From Salinicoccus albus DSM 19776 (GTDB lineage Bacteria > Bacillota > Bacilli > Staphylococcales > Salinicoccaceae): DNA of 64,000 nt. Of this stretch, positions 1 through 9,360 are shown in pieces; the stretch's first letter is position 1, and each line of letters opens with the position of its first letter. Made by a program: the position numbers and the translations under genes. A model generated the notes under the pieces. It was given only the letters and a program-made list of their open reading frames with translations. It was not told where the DNA came from and made no database searches. The DNA is taken from assembly GCF_000385175.1 (NCBI RefSeq), contig NZ_ARQJ01000020.1:1-64000 (forward strand), written 5' to 3'.

Positions 1-492
1 AGTGGTATTTTCATTGAGTTCATTGATTAAGTTTATTTTCACAGTATCTCCTTTTTCAAATTGAAGCATGGGACCTAGAAACGAGTCATTATAGCCATAT
101 GTTTTTGTTTGAACGCCATCAAATATTTCTGTTTCTCCTTTTTGCGCGCGTATTGTATACTCAGTTCCTTTGTTGCTGTCGCTTTTGAGTACAGGTGGGA
201 TACTCAGTTCGTTCTCTCCTGTCGAATCAATTAGACTTACCACATCATCATGATCCATATGGTCATTACCCATACCCATGGAACCATTATTCATTTCTCC
301 TGAACTGGAGGAGCCATTCATATTTTCTTCCATAGAACTTTCATTGTCCTCATTCATGTTCATCTCTTCATTTAAATTCTTTTCATTGCTAGTATCTTCT
401 ACAGATGCTTCTCCGTCATTGCTTGTACAAGCTGATAAAACAATGACCATCATCAGAGAAAACAAGCTTATCAATAGGTTCTTTTTTCTCAT
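1..492 (-). CDS. mco: Multicopper oxidase, lipoprotein precursor (5' part only, runs off left edge)
   Basis: The reverse strand reads from an ATG at 492 into a lipoprotein signal peptide (MRKK, hydrophobic stretch, lipobox LSAC), then a Met/His/Asn-rich linker with MGMGNDHMDHDD, then a sequence like the first cupredoxin domain of multicopper oxidases (SFLGPMLQFEKGDTV). About 164 residues are visible; all C-terminal copper ligands lie outside the window. Such enzymes oxidise Cu(I) outside the membrane and travel with copB and ydhK-type genes on staphylococcal copper plasmids, which fits the genes at the right end of the window. A ribosome site AGAAGGG precedes the ATG. Family call from the N-terminal pattern only. 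Confidence 0.8.
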   Translation of the reverse strand, partial: MRKKNLLISLFSLMMVIVLSACTSNDGEASVEDTSNEKNLNEEMNMNEDNESSMEENMNGSSSSGEMNNGSMGMGNDHMDHDDVVSLIDSTGENELSIPPVLKSDSNKGTEYTIRAQKGETEIFDGVQTKTYGYNDSFLGPMLQFEKGDTVKINLINELNENTT

Positions 493-837
493 ACTTTACA
501 ATCCCTTCTTTCTACTTTTAATAAAGAACTTGTCATTCCTTTATGTATTAGACTAGATTATAATTTTCGAGAATTCGTGCATAAATTGAGTATTTAATAT
601 GACAAAAACTACATGTAAAATTAAGTTTAAAAAACGACCGTTTATTGGAATATTGGTAGGAAATGAAATATAGTTGATTTCACTATAGATTGTAAGTACA
701 AAAACCCGTACAATTATCTTTGTACAATATTTTAAAAACTTATTGAGTTTTTGTACGATAGCTAAAGCTTATGAGTGCTAATTAGAGGATAGAATACATA
801 TACTCCCTCACTAAGAGAAACATAAGGAGGAAAAATT
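493..837. other. Intergenic region with probable resolvase site
   Basis: This stretch separates the divergent oxidase and resolvase genes. It holds no convincing reading frame. Positions 690-760 carry a cluster of GTACA/TGTAC words in both orientations: GTACAAAAAC at 696-705, GTACAA...TTGTAC at 708-725, and GTTTTTGTAC at 747-756, the inverse of the first. Clustered inverted repeats just upstream of a serine resolvase gene are the usual form of a res site that also serves as the gene's operator. The assignment is inference from position and symmetry. Confidence 0.5.
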
Positions 838-1413
838 ATGAGTAAGATTGGTTATGCCAGGGTCAGTACGAGAGGTCAGAATTTAAATAGTCAAATTGAT
901 GTTCTAAGTAAATATGGTTGTAATCGTATCTTTTCCGAAAAGGTAAGTGGTAAGAAGTATAAAAGAACAGAACTGGATAAATGTCTAGACTATTTACGGG
1001 AAGGAGACACTTTAGTAATCACTAAATTAGACCGGCTAGGACGTACAACGAAACAATTAATAGAACTATCCCAGCACCTCGATGAAAAGAACATAGATTT
1101 GGAAATAATAGATATGAATATCAATACTAAAGATGCAATGGGCAAGATGTTTTTTACTATGATGAGTGCCTTTGCGGAACTCGAAGCGAATCTTTTGAGT
1201 GAAAGAACAAGAAAAGGGTTAGAATCAGCCCGTTCAAGGGGTAGAATGGGGGGTAGACCTAAATTTCCAAAAGATAAGAGAGAAACGGTCATTTCCTTGT
1301 ATGAGAGTGAGAAATACACGATAAATGAAATCATAAGAATGACTGGTGTATCAAGGGGTACTATCTATAACATGGTTAACAACAAGTCTGAGAAAAAGAT
1401 TGGAGAGAAATGA
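838..1413 (+). CDS. Serine resolvase (site-specific recombinase)
   Basis: 191 residues with the standard resolvase layout: N-terminal catalytic domain opening GYARVST, where the Ser of RVST is the nucleophile, then LDRLGR (Arg-rich active-site motif), the long dimer helix ending SERTRKGLESARSRGRMGGR, and a C-terminal helix-turn-helix (INEIIRMTGVSRGTIYNMV). It probably resolves plasmid multimers or a cointegrate at the GTACA repeats just upstream. The ribosome site AAGGAGG precedes the ATG. The stop lies 4 bases before the first mod gene, so the resolvase appears to be co-transcribed with the restriction operon, an uncommon arrangement. Confidence 0.93.
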   Translation: MSKIGYARVSTRGQNLNSQIDVLSKYGCNRIFSEKVSGKKYKRTELDKCLDYLREGDTLVITKLDRLGRTTKQLIELSQHLDEKNIDLEIIDMNINTKDAMGKMFFTMMSAFAELEANLLSERTRKGLESARSRGRMGGRPKFPKDKRETVISLYESEKYTINEIIRMTGVSRGTIYNMVNNKSEKKIGEK

Positions 1414-1417
1414 GTTT

Positions 1418-3403
1418 ATGGAAACAAAGCTCCAGCAAGAGATAAAGAATGTTTTAAAGGTGTTTCCTGAGTATTGGAATGAAGATACATTATTGAAGAA
1501 TAAACTGATTGAGGATATACGTTCGTACAATAAAGAAATAATAGAAGCTCTTTTATCTAATCATTTAATTAAAGAGACATACGCTCTTCAATTACCATCA
1601 GGTACAATTTTTAAAGTAGAAGATTTTATCAGTATGCTACGTTTCAAAAACTATTGGGATAACAGCTTTACAAAGTATACAAACGAAATCGGTCTGACCA
1701 GCGAAAATAAATTTTTAAAATATAATACAGATGTAATTTTGGATTTTCCTCATAAAGATGGGATTTTAGAAGGAGGAATGAGTAGAGAGGAGAAAGGAAA
1801 AAGAGAAATTTATTACCACAGTGTAATTGCTAAAGAAGAAATCGATACTTTGTTGTCTCCTAAAGCACTAACAAATATCAAGAAATATAATAAAGAAGGT
1901 GAGCATGAAGTCACATATATAGATGACACTGACAATCTTATTGTGAAAGGCAATAATTTATTAGCATTATATTCATTGAAAAAAAGATATGCTAATAAAG
2001 TTAAGCTAATTTATATAGATCCACCTTATAACACTGGTAATGATAGCTTTAAATACAATGATAGGTTCAATCATTCTACTTGGTTAACTTTCATGAAGAA
2101 TAGATTAGAGGTAGCAAAAGATTTTTTGAGCAATGATGGAGTCATATTCATTCAAATTGACGACAAAGAATTGCATTACTTAAAGGTGCTATGTGATGAA
2201 GTATTTGGTAGAACGAACTTCTTAAATACTATGGTAGTAAAAACTTCAGACCCCTCAGGCCATAAAGTAGTTAATCCTTCCCCATATTCACAGACAGAAT
2301 ATCTCTTAATGTACGCGAAGGATAAAAGTAAATATAAGTATGAAATAAAATACGTTGAAGCAGAGTATGATACTGCATATAACAAATACATAGTAAATTA
2401 CACAGAAGGTTTTGAGAATTGGGAAGTTGTTTCATTATCTGAATTTATAGCTAAAAAAGAGGGCTATGGGAATGTCAGAGAAGCTAAAATCAATCTGGGA
2501 GAAACTGTTTTTGTACAGTTAGTTGCAGATTTTGCATTAGATAATAAGGAAAGTGTTTATCAATCTACTGCAATCAGTAAAGATGCAGGGAAAGAAATTA
2601 TCCAGGTTAAAAATGAATCCAAAGAGAATAAAGGAATCGTTTATCATATACCAAGAAAAGATTATGAAGATATATATATATTAAATGGCCGACAAATGTA
2701 TTTTTATTCTTCTAAAGTTAAGGAAATATATGGTGAGCAAGTTCCTGCAAAGCCTCTTACAAATTTGTGGGCAGATATACCATATAATGGCCTTTCCAAG
2801 GAGGGGGGCGTATCTCTGAAGAATGGTAAAAAGCCAGAAAAATTATTACATAGAATCATAGAAATATCTACAGAAAAAAATGATATTGTAATGGACTTTT
2901 TTCTTGGGAGTGGGACAACAGCTGCCGTTGCACATAAAATGGAGCGTCAATTTATTGGTATTGAACAATTATTTTATGGTGAAAATGATAGTGTAACCAG
3001 GTTAAAGAATGTTATAAAAGGGGACTCTAATTCAATAAGTAAGATAGAAAACTGGCAAGGTGGAGGAAGTTTTATCTATGCGGAGTTGTACAGTTTGAAT
3101 GAAGAGTTTTTGTATCTTATTCAGTCGTCTCAAAATAAAGAAGAACTTGAGGATGCTCTTGAAGAAATAAAAAATAGAGCTTATTTAAATTTTAAAGTGC
3201 AGTTAGAGAAAGCAATATATGATAATTCTATATTCTCAGAGTTATCATTAGAAGAACAGAAAGAAGTGCTTATCCAGGTGCTTGATATGAACCAGCTTTA
3301 TCTTAATTATTCAGAAATAGAAGACAGCCAATATGATATATCTGATTCGGTAAAAGCCTTCAACCATTCCTTCTATCAAAAGGAAGGTGGCAAGAATGAG
3401 TAA
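1418..3403 (+). CDS. mod: Type III restriction system methyltransferase Mod, copy 1
   Basis: An adenine-type DNA methyltransferase of about 661 residues. Motif IV (IDPPYNTG, near residue 200) comes before motif I (FFLGSGTTAAV, near residue 490), the beta order of type III Mod subunits. Roughly 290 residues between them form the target recognition region. I chose METKLQQ at 1418 because the second mod gene begins identically and because a longer frame would overlap the resolvase. N-terminal (about 200 residues) and C-terminal (about 150 residues) parts are near copies of mod copy 2, while the middle differs, so the two should recognise different sites. Base composition is AT-rich compared with the res gene. 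Confidence 0.92.
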   Translation: METKLQQEIKNVLKVFPEYWNEDTLLKNKLIEDIRSYNKEIIEALLSNHLIKETYALQLPSGTIFKVEDFISMLRFKNYWDNSFTKYTNEIGLTSENKFLKYNTDVILDFPHKDGILEGGMSREEKGKREIYYHSVIAKEEIDTLLSPKALTNIKKYNKEGEHEVTYIDDTDNLIVKGNNLLALYSLKKRYANKVKLIYIDPPYNTGNDSFKYNDRFNHSTWLTFMKNRLEVAKDFLSNDGVIFIQIDDKELHYLKVLCDEVFGRTNFLNTMVVKTSDPSGHKVVNPSPYSQTEYLLMYAKDKSKYKYEIKYVEAEYDTAYNKYIVNYTEGFENWEVVSLSEFIAKKEGYGNVREAKINLGETVFVQLVADFALDNKESVYQSTAISKDAGKEIIQVKNESKENKGIVYHIPRKDYEDIYILNGRQMYFYSSKVKEIYGEQVPAKPLTNLWADIPYNGLSKEGGVSLKNGKKPEKLLHRIIEISTEKNDIVMDFFLGSGTTAAVAHKMERQFIGIEQLFYGENDSVTRLKNVIKGDSNSISKIENWQGGGSFIYAELYSLNEEFLYLIQSSQNKEELEDALEEIKNRAYLNFKVQLEKAIYDNSIFSELSLEEQKEVLIQVLDMNQLYLNYSEIEDSQYDISDSVKAFNHSFYQKEGGKNE

Positions 3404-3419
3404 TGACATCCTTGAATGA
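3396..3419 (+). pseudogene. Leftover start of a res gene between the two mod genes
   Basis: Overlapping the mod copy 1 stop is ATGAGTAATGACATCCTTG, which reads M-S-N-D-I-L-E and then a stop. The real res gene begins M-S-N-E-I-L with the same overlap and the same ribosome site (GGAAGGTG). The following bases still resemble res with a deletion. This is a vestige of a mod-res junction, showing that mod copy 1 once had its own res directly behind it or that the mod-res boundary was duplicated. Confidence 0.75.
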
Positions 3420-3478
3420 AGAACAATATAATATAGCTAACAATAAGTTTGAAAATAAGAATCGAGAGAAGTGATTTT

Positions 3479-5182
3479 ATGGAAACAAAACTCCAACAAG
3501 AAATCAACAAAGTTTTAAAGACATTTCCTGAATATTGGCATGAAGACACACTATTGAAAAATAAACTAATTGAAGAAATAAGACTATACAACGAAAAAAT
3601 AATCGAAGCTCTCTTATCGAATGAATTGATAAGAGGTACATATTCTATTCAATTCCAATCAGGCACAATATTTAAGATTGAAGATTTCATCAGTATGTTG
3701 CGTTTCAAAAATTATTGGGATAATAGCTACACAAAGTATACTAATGAGATCGGCCTTACCAGTGAAAATAAGTATTTAAAATATAATACAGATGTAGTCC
3801 TGGACTTCCCTCATAAAGATGGAATTCTAGAAGGAGGAATGAGCAGAGAAGAGATAGGAAAAAGAGAAATTTATTATCACAATGTAATAGCAAAAGAAGA
3901 AATCGATACTTTGCTCTCGCCCAAGATTTTACAAAAAGTTAAAAAATATAATACAGACGGCGAACATAGGGTTACACATATAAATGATACTGATAACCTT
4001 ATTCTAAAAGGGAATAACTTAATTGCCTTACATTCTCTCAAAGAACGATATGAAAGTAGCGTAAAACTTATATATATAGACCCTCCTTATAACACAGGTA
4101 ATGATAGTTTTAAATACAATGATCACTTTAATAGATCTACTTGGCTAACCTTTATGAAAAACAGGTTGAGCATAGCAAAAGAACTGCTTACTGAAGATGG
4201 AAGTATATATATACAGTTGGATTACAATGAAGTGCATTATTTAAAATGCTTAATGGATGAAATATTTGGACCCGAGAACTTCCAAAGAGAAATAATTTGG
4301 GACATGAAAACTTCTTCAGGTTATAAAACAACATCAAATAACTGGGTTAGGACCCATGATACCATTCTTTTTTATACAAAGAATAAAAACTTCTATTTTA
4401 ATAAGTTATATACTGATTATCCTGATAAATACAAAGAAAGGTTTTCTAAGGTTGATGATGAAGGAAGGCGTTATAGGGATGATAGACCAGGTCATAAAAA
4501 ACAATATCTAGATGAGTTAAAAGGCATACCAATGGGTGATGTATGGGGAGATATTATGTCTTTCCAACAAGCATCTACATCAAGTGAACTTGTTGGGTTC
4601 TCTACCCAAAAACCAGAAAGCTTGATTAAAAGAATTATAGAATCTTCAACTTCTGAAGAAGATATTGTTTTAGATTTTGTATTAGGATCAGGGACAACTG
4701 CTGCTGTAGCTCATAAAATGAATCGGCAATATATTGGAATTGAGCAAATGAACTACGTAAACGAAGTTTCTGTTCCACGTTTACAAAAAGTGATTGAGGG
4801 AGAACAAGGAGGTATTTCGAAAGATGTTGATTGGCAAGGAAGCGGCAGTTTTGTCTATGCAGAATTGTACAGTCTGAATGAAGAATATCTCCAGGCTATT
4901 CAAGGTTGCTCAAGCAATGAGGAATTAGAACACATTATTAATCAAATGAAGCAGTCTGCTTATTTGAATTTTAAAGTGGACTTAGAGAAAGTTACTACTA
5001 ACAATGAAGATTTTAAATCACTATCTTTAAAGGAACAAAAAGATGTACTTATTCAAGTGCTTGATATGAACCAACTGTATCTTAATTACTCTGAGATTGA
5101 AGATAGCCAATATGATATATCTGATTCAGTAAAAGACTTTAACCATTCCTTCTATCAAAAGGAAGGTGACCACGATGAGTAA
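3479..5182 (+). CDS. mod: Type III restriction system methyltransferase Mod, copy 2
   Basis: 567 residues, with DPPYNTG near residue 200 and VLGSGTTAAV near residue 400. The region between the motifs is about 90 residues shorter than in copy 1 and unrelated in most of its length, beginning where copy 1 reads NTMVVKTSD and this one reads QREIIWDMKTSSG. The start METKLQQ at 3479 mirrors copy 1. The last 8 bases overlap the res start (ATGAGTAA), so copy 2 is the mod directly coupled to res. Mod subunits methylate one adenine of an asymmetric site and supply site recognition to the Mod-Res complex. Confidence 0.92.
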   Translation: METKLQQEINKVLKTFPEYWHEDTLLKNKLIEEIRLYNEKIIEALLSNELIRGTYSIQFQSGTIFKIEDFISMLRFKNYWDNSYTKYTNEIGLTSENKYLKYNTDVVLDFPHKDGILEGGMSREEIGKREIYYHNVIAKEEIDTLLSPKILQKVKKYNTDGEHRVTHINDTDNLILKGNNLIALHSLKERYESSVKLIYIDPPYNTGNDSFKYNDHFNRSTWLTFMKNRLSIAKELLTEDGSIYIQLDYNEVHYLKCLMDEIFGPENFQREIIWDMKTSSGYKTTSNNWVRTHDTILFYTKNKNFYFNKLYTDYPDKYKERFSKVDDEGRRYRDDRPGHKKQYLDELKGIPMGDVWGDIMSFQQASTSSELVGFSTQKPESLIKRIIESSTSEEDIVLDFVLGSGTTAAVAHKMNRQYIGIEQMNYVNEVSVPRLQKVIEGEQGGISKDVDWQGSGSFVYAELYSLNEEYLQAIQGCSSNEELEHIINQMKQSAYLNFKVDLEKVTTNNEDFKSLSLKEQKDVLIQVLDMNQLYLNYSEIEDSQYDISDSVKDFNHSFYQKEGDHDE

Positions 5183-7751
5183 TGAAATCCTTCATAGAAG
5201 AATCGAAGAACAGTTCAATTCCCTGTTCGTAGCGCCACCTGAAGTGCCGGATTATATTCGGGATAACCTGAGTCATCCACTGCGTGAATACCAGTCACAA
5301 GCATTGAAACAGCTCATTTACACACAAGAACTAGACAATGCAGATCTTTCATTCAATCATCTGTTGTTCCATATGGCAACGGGATCAGGGAAGACACTTG
5401 TCCTTGCATCCACCATCTTGTATCTATTTAAAGAACAGAGTCAACAGAACTTCATCTTCTTTGTGAACAGTGATGCCATCATTAAAAAGACTTATGACAA
5501 CCTTACAAATGAAAGTTCCAGTAAGTATCTATTCCAAAAAGAAGGCATTGTGATAGATGGACAGCGAATTTCCATTCAAGTGGTCGATGTATTCCCGGCG
5601 TTTCCAGACGCCAATACAATCTATTTGAAGTTGACCACCATCCAAAAGCTCCATACTGATCTCACAGAACCCAAAGAAAATGCATTGACCTATGAATCGT
5701 TGGAAAATACGCGCCTTGTGTTGTTGGCCGATGAAGCGCACCATATCAACGCATGGACACGGCGGGACAAACGGAAATTGAATACCAAAGAGTATGAAGA
5801 AAGAACATGGGAGAATACCGTTAACACCCTGCTTCAGCTCAACCCTGCCAATCGCCTATTGGAATATACCGCAACCATCAACTTGAATCAGGATGTCCTG
5901 TTCGAGAAGTATAAAGACAAAATCGTCTATCAATATGATCTGAGACGCTTCATGAATGATGGCTACTCGAAGAATGTGGTCCTGCTGCGTGCCGATGAAG
6001 CAGATGAAAACAAGATGCTGAACGCCATTCTCTTGAGCCAGTACCGTAAATACATTGCCCAAGCGAATGACATCTCATTAAAGCCAATCATTCTGTTCAA
6101 GTCCAACAAGGTTGCGACTTCCCTATCCGCCAATGAACGCTTATTAAACACCGTGCAGACACTGAACGTGGAAAGCCTGTCACATATCATCACCCTGGGC
6201 CATGCCACCTACAAGCATGAGCACAGTATATGGAGCAAGATGTTCGAGTATTATAAAGATCAACCCCTGCCTGAAGTCATTCGTGACCTGCAGTGGGATT
6301 TCACAGCAGAAACCATTCTAAATGCCAATGATAAAGCCTTCCTTTCGGAAGATAATGCCCTACTGTTGAATACATTGGAGGAAGACAACAACCCGATTCG
6401 GGCCATCTTTGCCGTCGCAAAGCTGAATGAAGGTTGGGATGTATTGAACCTGTTCGATATAGTGAGAATCAGTGAAGGCGCCACTTCAACGAAAACCACG
6501 ACAGACAGTGAAGCCCAGCTGATTGGGCGTGGCGCTCGGTACTACCCCTTTGAGTACCAAGAAGAGCGTTCCTATACAAGACGGTTCGATTTGGTACAGA
6601 CGGATCTCAAAGTTATTGAAAGCCTGCATTATCATACGATTAATGAAAATGCCTATATTAAGAATCTGGAAAAATCACTCGAATCTGCAAGCATACAGGT
6701 GAAAGAAGATGAATACGATCGATTGGAAGCAAGGCTCAAACCGGCCTTTAAAAAGAGTTCCGTATTCAAAAACGGCAAGATTTATATTAATAAACTGGTG
6801 AGAACCACTGCAGATGATTACCAGACCATCTCTCATTATAATGTGACCACGGATTATGAAATTCCGTTTGAAACCACCGTTGAGCAGCACTATGGCAAAC
6901 GGATGGCCCAGACCGGTGGCGGGCAAACCCATGAAGCGACTTGGCATGTAGACCGTATCTATATCCGAAAGGCGCTACAGAGAAAGCCCTTCTTTCACTT
7001 CAGTCACTTCAAGGCATACATCCCTGCCCTATCGAGCATGAAGGACTTCATTGAAAGTCCCGACTTCCTTGGGAACTTAACGTTCTATGTCACCCTACCA
7101 CAGGGGTTGAAATTGCACCATTTAAGTCCAATAAGCAAACTCAAAATGGTAGAGAAATATCTGGATTATGTAGAGAAGAAGATAAAGGCAAACTATATGA
7201 AAGAACGAGGCACCCCTGTATTCGAAGGTGTGGCCATGTCTGAAATGATCGATGACTATTATATTGAATTGAATACGGTCAATTCTAAGGTATCGACTAT
7301 GAGTGAGACCCTACAGAAACGGAATATGCGGGATAATCATTGGTATGTCTACGATAAGGCCATCGTCAACGGTTTAGAGAGCGCATTTATTGATTTCATC
7401 AATGATTATGTGGAACAGTTAAAAGAGAAGTATCAAGAGGTATATCTCATCAGAAATGAACGGAAAGTAAAAATCGTTGAAATCAATGGCACACGGGGGT
7501 TCATGCCTGACTTCCTGCTCTATCTACAAGATGAAGCCTACACTTATCAGGTCTTTTTGGAACCCAAAGGGGGCCATTTGCAACTGGAAGATCGATGGAA
7601 AGAAGACTTCTTAATGGCATTAAGTGAAAATGAGAATATAGAAGTGCTTTCTGAGAATGAGGACGTTAGATTGTTGGGGATAAAATTCTTCTCAAATGAA
7701 GGTGATAAAAGGAAGGAATTTCGAGAAGATTTTAAAGACAAACTTTTATAA
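5175..7751 (+). CDS. res: Type III restriction endonuclease subunit Res
   Basis: 858 residues. An SF2 helicase core has Walker A HMATGSGKT (near residue 65), the DEAHH box (near residue 190) and a motif VI-like segment LIGRGARYY. The C-terminal PD-ExK nuclease reads MPDFLLYL...FLEPKGG. It cleaves DNA after ATP-driven communication between two Mod-bound sites. The ATG at 5175 follows GGAAGGTG at a 6-base spacing and overlaps the mod copy 2 stop; a GTG at 5166 is less likely. The gene is visibly more GC-rich than the mod genes, which suggests they have different histories. Confidence 0.94.
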   Translation: MSNEILHRRIEEQFNSLFVAPPEVPDYIRDNLSHPLREYQSQALKQLIYTQELDNADLSFNHLLFHMATGSGKTLVLASTILYLFKEQSQQNFIFFVNSDAIIKKTYDNLTNESSSKYLFQKEGIVIDGQRISIQVVDVFPAFPDANTIYLKLTTIQKLHTDLTEPKENALTYESLENTRLVLLADEAHHINAWTRRDKRKLNTKEYEERTWENTVNTLLQLNPANRLLEYTATINLNQDVLFEKYKDKIVYQYDLRRFMNDGYSKNVVLLRADEADENKMLNAILLSQYRKYIAQANDISLKPIILFKSNKVATSLSANERLLNTVQTLNVESLSHIITLGHATYKHEHSIWSKMFEYYKDQPLPEVIRDLQWDFTAETILNANDKAFLSEDNALLLNTLEEDNNPIRAIFAVAKLNEGWDVLNLFDIVRISEGATSTKTTTDSEAQLIGRGARYYPFEYQEERSYTRRFDLVQTDLKVIESLHYHTINENAYIKNLEKSLESASIQVKEDEYDRLEARLKPAFKKSSVFKNGKIYINKLVRTTADDYQTISHYNVTTDYEIPFETTVEQHYGKRMAQTGGGQTHEATWHVDRIYIRKALQRKPFFHFSHFKAYIPALSSMKDFIESPDFLGNLTFYVTLPQGLKLHHLSPISKLKMVEKYLDYVEKKIKANYMKERGTPVFEGVAMSEMIDDYYIELNTVNSKVSTMSETLQKRNMRDNHWYVYDKAIVNGLESAFIDFINDYVEQLKEKYQEVYLIRNERKVKIVEINGTRGFMPDFLLYLQDEAYTYQVFLEPKGGHLQLEDRWKEDFLMALSENENIEVLSENEDVRLLGIKFFSNEGDKRKEFREDFKDKLL

Positions 7752-7763
7752 ACTTAATAATTA

Positions 7764-7804
7764 AATCGATTAGGAGGGGGTTAGTCATCCCCTCCTAATC
7801 GATT
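7764..7804. terminator. Bidirectional terminator after res
   Basis: A perfect 16-base inverted repeat, AATCGATTAGGAGGGG with CCCCTCCTAATCGATT, has a 9-base loop. It sits 12 bases after the res stop and just beyond the broken Fst module on the other strand. The intact Fst modules also end in a shared bidirectional stem, so this one may have come from that module. Confidence 0.8.
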
Positions 7805-7813
7805 GTTATTGGT

Positions 7814-8050
7814 CTAGTCATTTCTCACGATTGTCCAACCAATAAGCAAACAATGTGATTTCTCAAATCGATGTCTAACGTGTCCCTGTGCCCGATTGAA
7901 TGCCGGCTTTGGCATTTTGGCTGGTGCGACCCTCATTCGATCCACGGCTTCATACGGCGCCCATTGAATCATCCTACCGTGAGAGCTGTTGTTGTCTCGC
8001 ATATGCCCTGGCCCATCGCTGTTGGCCAGCCTTTCATATGTGCATTTCAT
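7814..8050 (-). pseudogene. Fragment of a YolD-like small gene run into the broken Fst module
   Basis: Directly downstream of the Y-family polymerase, the reverse strand reads 78 residues starting MKCTYERLANSDGPGHM and containing GRMIQWAPYEAV. The last is reminiscent of the RGMIKWAPF-type opening of YolD-like proteins that often follow such polymerases. The reading then passes out of frame through the Fst remnant and stops. It looks truncated, with a tail that is not its own. Family assignment is tentative. Confidence 0.4.
7818..7881 (-). pseudogene. Degenerate Fst-type toxin gene
   Basis: The reverse strand retains the toxin tail LFAYWLDNREK followed by TGA at 7820-7818, nearly base for base like the intact copy at 42162. 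The first codons are still visible as TTAGAC...TTTGAG, but the start is ACG instead of ATG and about 32 bases are missing in between, which breaks the frame. It sits beside the terminator at 7764, matching the layout of the intact modules. It is a dead relative of three intact modules in this window. Confidence 0.75.
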
Positions 8051-8076
8051 TTCATCACCGCGTGCATCAGATTAAT

Positions 8077-9339
8077 TTATCGTTTATGGCCTGCGATGAG
8101 CCCCTCTCTCAACTGCAATGTTGAGGCGTTTGTCTTGCTGAATGCGCGCATTACAGACAATTGGCCATATTTTATTTTCAATGCATCAATGGTGTCCCTC
8201 AACGATTCTTCTTTCAATACTGTATCCGGATCCTCAAATAATGAACCTTGCCTTAGGCTGTCCGGTATAAAATTTGTGAGTGACACACTGATTGTGCGAT
8301 ACAGCACATCAGGGGCCGCCAATCTTTTTAAGTGGGTCCATACATGCTTCATTATCTCATTCTCGTTATTCGTCCCGGCTTGAATGGAAAATTGTTTGCG
8401 GTAGATCACTCCATCTTTGGTGCCGACAGAAAAGTGTATTGTGCGTGTGAACCGGTGGGATACTCTCAATCGATGGACCAGCTCATCAATCTGTTCAAAC
8501 AGTACGACGTATATCTCGTCAAATCCATAATCTCTCAGTAGTATTTGGCTTTTCGCGATTGACGGCGAATGGGCCACATGTTTGTCACGGATCTGGCTCG
8601 CATCAATGCCGTTGGCATGCAGATGCCAGTCCACACCCACAATCCCAAAGTCCCGTTTTAAATATTTTGATGGATACTTGGCTAAATCACCAATGCTAAA
8701 AATGCCTCTCTGGTTTAATTTAACCGCACTTTTCTCATTGATCCCCCAAAATTTTGATAAGGGTTTGATGCTCCATAATTTTTCTTCGACATCCTCATAC
8801 CGCCATTCAGTAACCCCATCCGGCCGTTCTTTAGCTTCCAGATCCAATGCCACTTTACTTAACAATAGATTCTCACCAATACCGATGGCGCACTGTATTT
8901 TCGTCGCTTCATAAATCTCTGTCTTTAAACGTAATGCAAATGCTTTCGGTGTCGGTGCAAATAAATGATAGCTGTCCGTGATGTCCATAAAAAATTCATC
9001 AACAGAATACTGGTGGAAATCTTCTGGCGGCACAAATTGCAGCGCAATCTCTGTAATGCTTTGCGAGTAATCTAAGTACATCTTCATTGATGGATTAATA
9101 ATATATATATCCCGGCGGTTCGGTATCTCAAACAAACGGGACCCCGTTTTAATGCCTAGCGTTTTCAACTCGGGGGTGGCTGCGAGCACCACAGCGCCTT
9201 TCCGTTTGGTGTCCCCGACGACAGCCAGTTTTGTTGTCAATGGATCTAGCCCGTTTAAAATACATGAGACACTGGCAAAAAAGCTTTTTTGATCGACACA
9301 AAGGATGTCTCGACGCGTACACAAATAATAGTTATACAT
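8077..9339 (-). CDS. uvrX: Y-family DNA polymerase (UmuC/UvrX type)
   Basis: 420 residues. The catalytic palm shows VDQKSFFASV (Asp16) and YSVDEFFMDI, which carry the metal-binding acids of translesion polymerases. Then come a helix-hairpin-helix region and a little-finger domain. Its length matches plasmid and phage UvrX proteins of staphylococci and bacilli, which copy past DNA lesions at the cost of mutation. The start ATG at 9339 follows GAGGTGAA. A LexA-type box lies 22 bases upstream, so SOS induction is expected. The small partner gene usually found next to it seems broken here. Confidence 0.92.
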   Translation of the reverse strand: MYNYYLCTRRDILCVDQKSFFASVSCILNGLDPLTTKLAVVGDTKRKGAVVLAATPELKTLGIKTGSRLFEIPNRRDIYIINPSMKMYLDYSQSITEIALQFVPPEDFHQYSVDEFFMDITDSYHLFAPTPKAFALRLKTEIYEATKIQCAIGIGENLLLSKVALDLEAKERPDGVTEWRYEDVEEKLWSIKPLSKFWGINEKSAVKLNQRGIFSIGDLAKYPSKYLKRDFGIVGVDWHLHANGIDASQIRDKHVAHSPSIAKSQILLRDYGFDEIYVVLFEQIDELVHRLRVSHRFTRTIHFSVGTKDGVIYRKQFSIQAGTNNENEIMKHVWTHLKRLAAPDVLYRTISVSLTNFIPDSLRQGSLFEDPDTVLKEESLRDTIDALKIKYGQLSVMRAFSKTNASTLQLREGLIAGHKR

Positions 9340-9360
9340 CGAAATTCACCTCACTAATAA

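Noticed and set aside
278-556. 92-residue open frame on the plus strand
   Set aside because: It is antisense to the lipoprotein signal and linker of the multicopper oxidase and its composition (Ser/Phe/Leu-rich) is that of a shadow frame.
7871-8383. 170-residue plus-strand frame over the end of the Y-family polymerase
   Set aside because: It is the reverse of a well supported polymerase gene and has no ribosome site; Cys/His/Trp-rich content is typical of a mirror frame.
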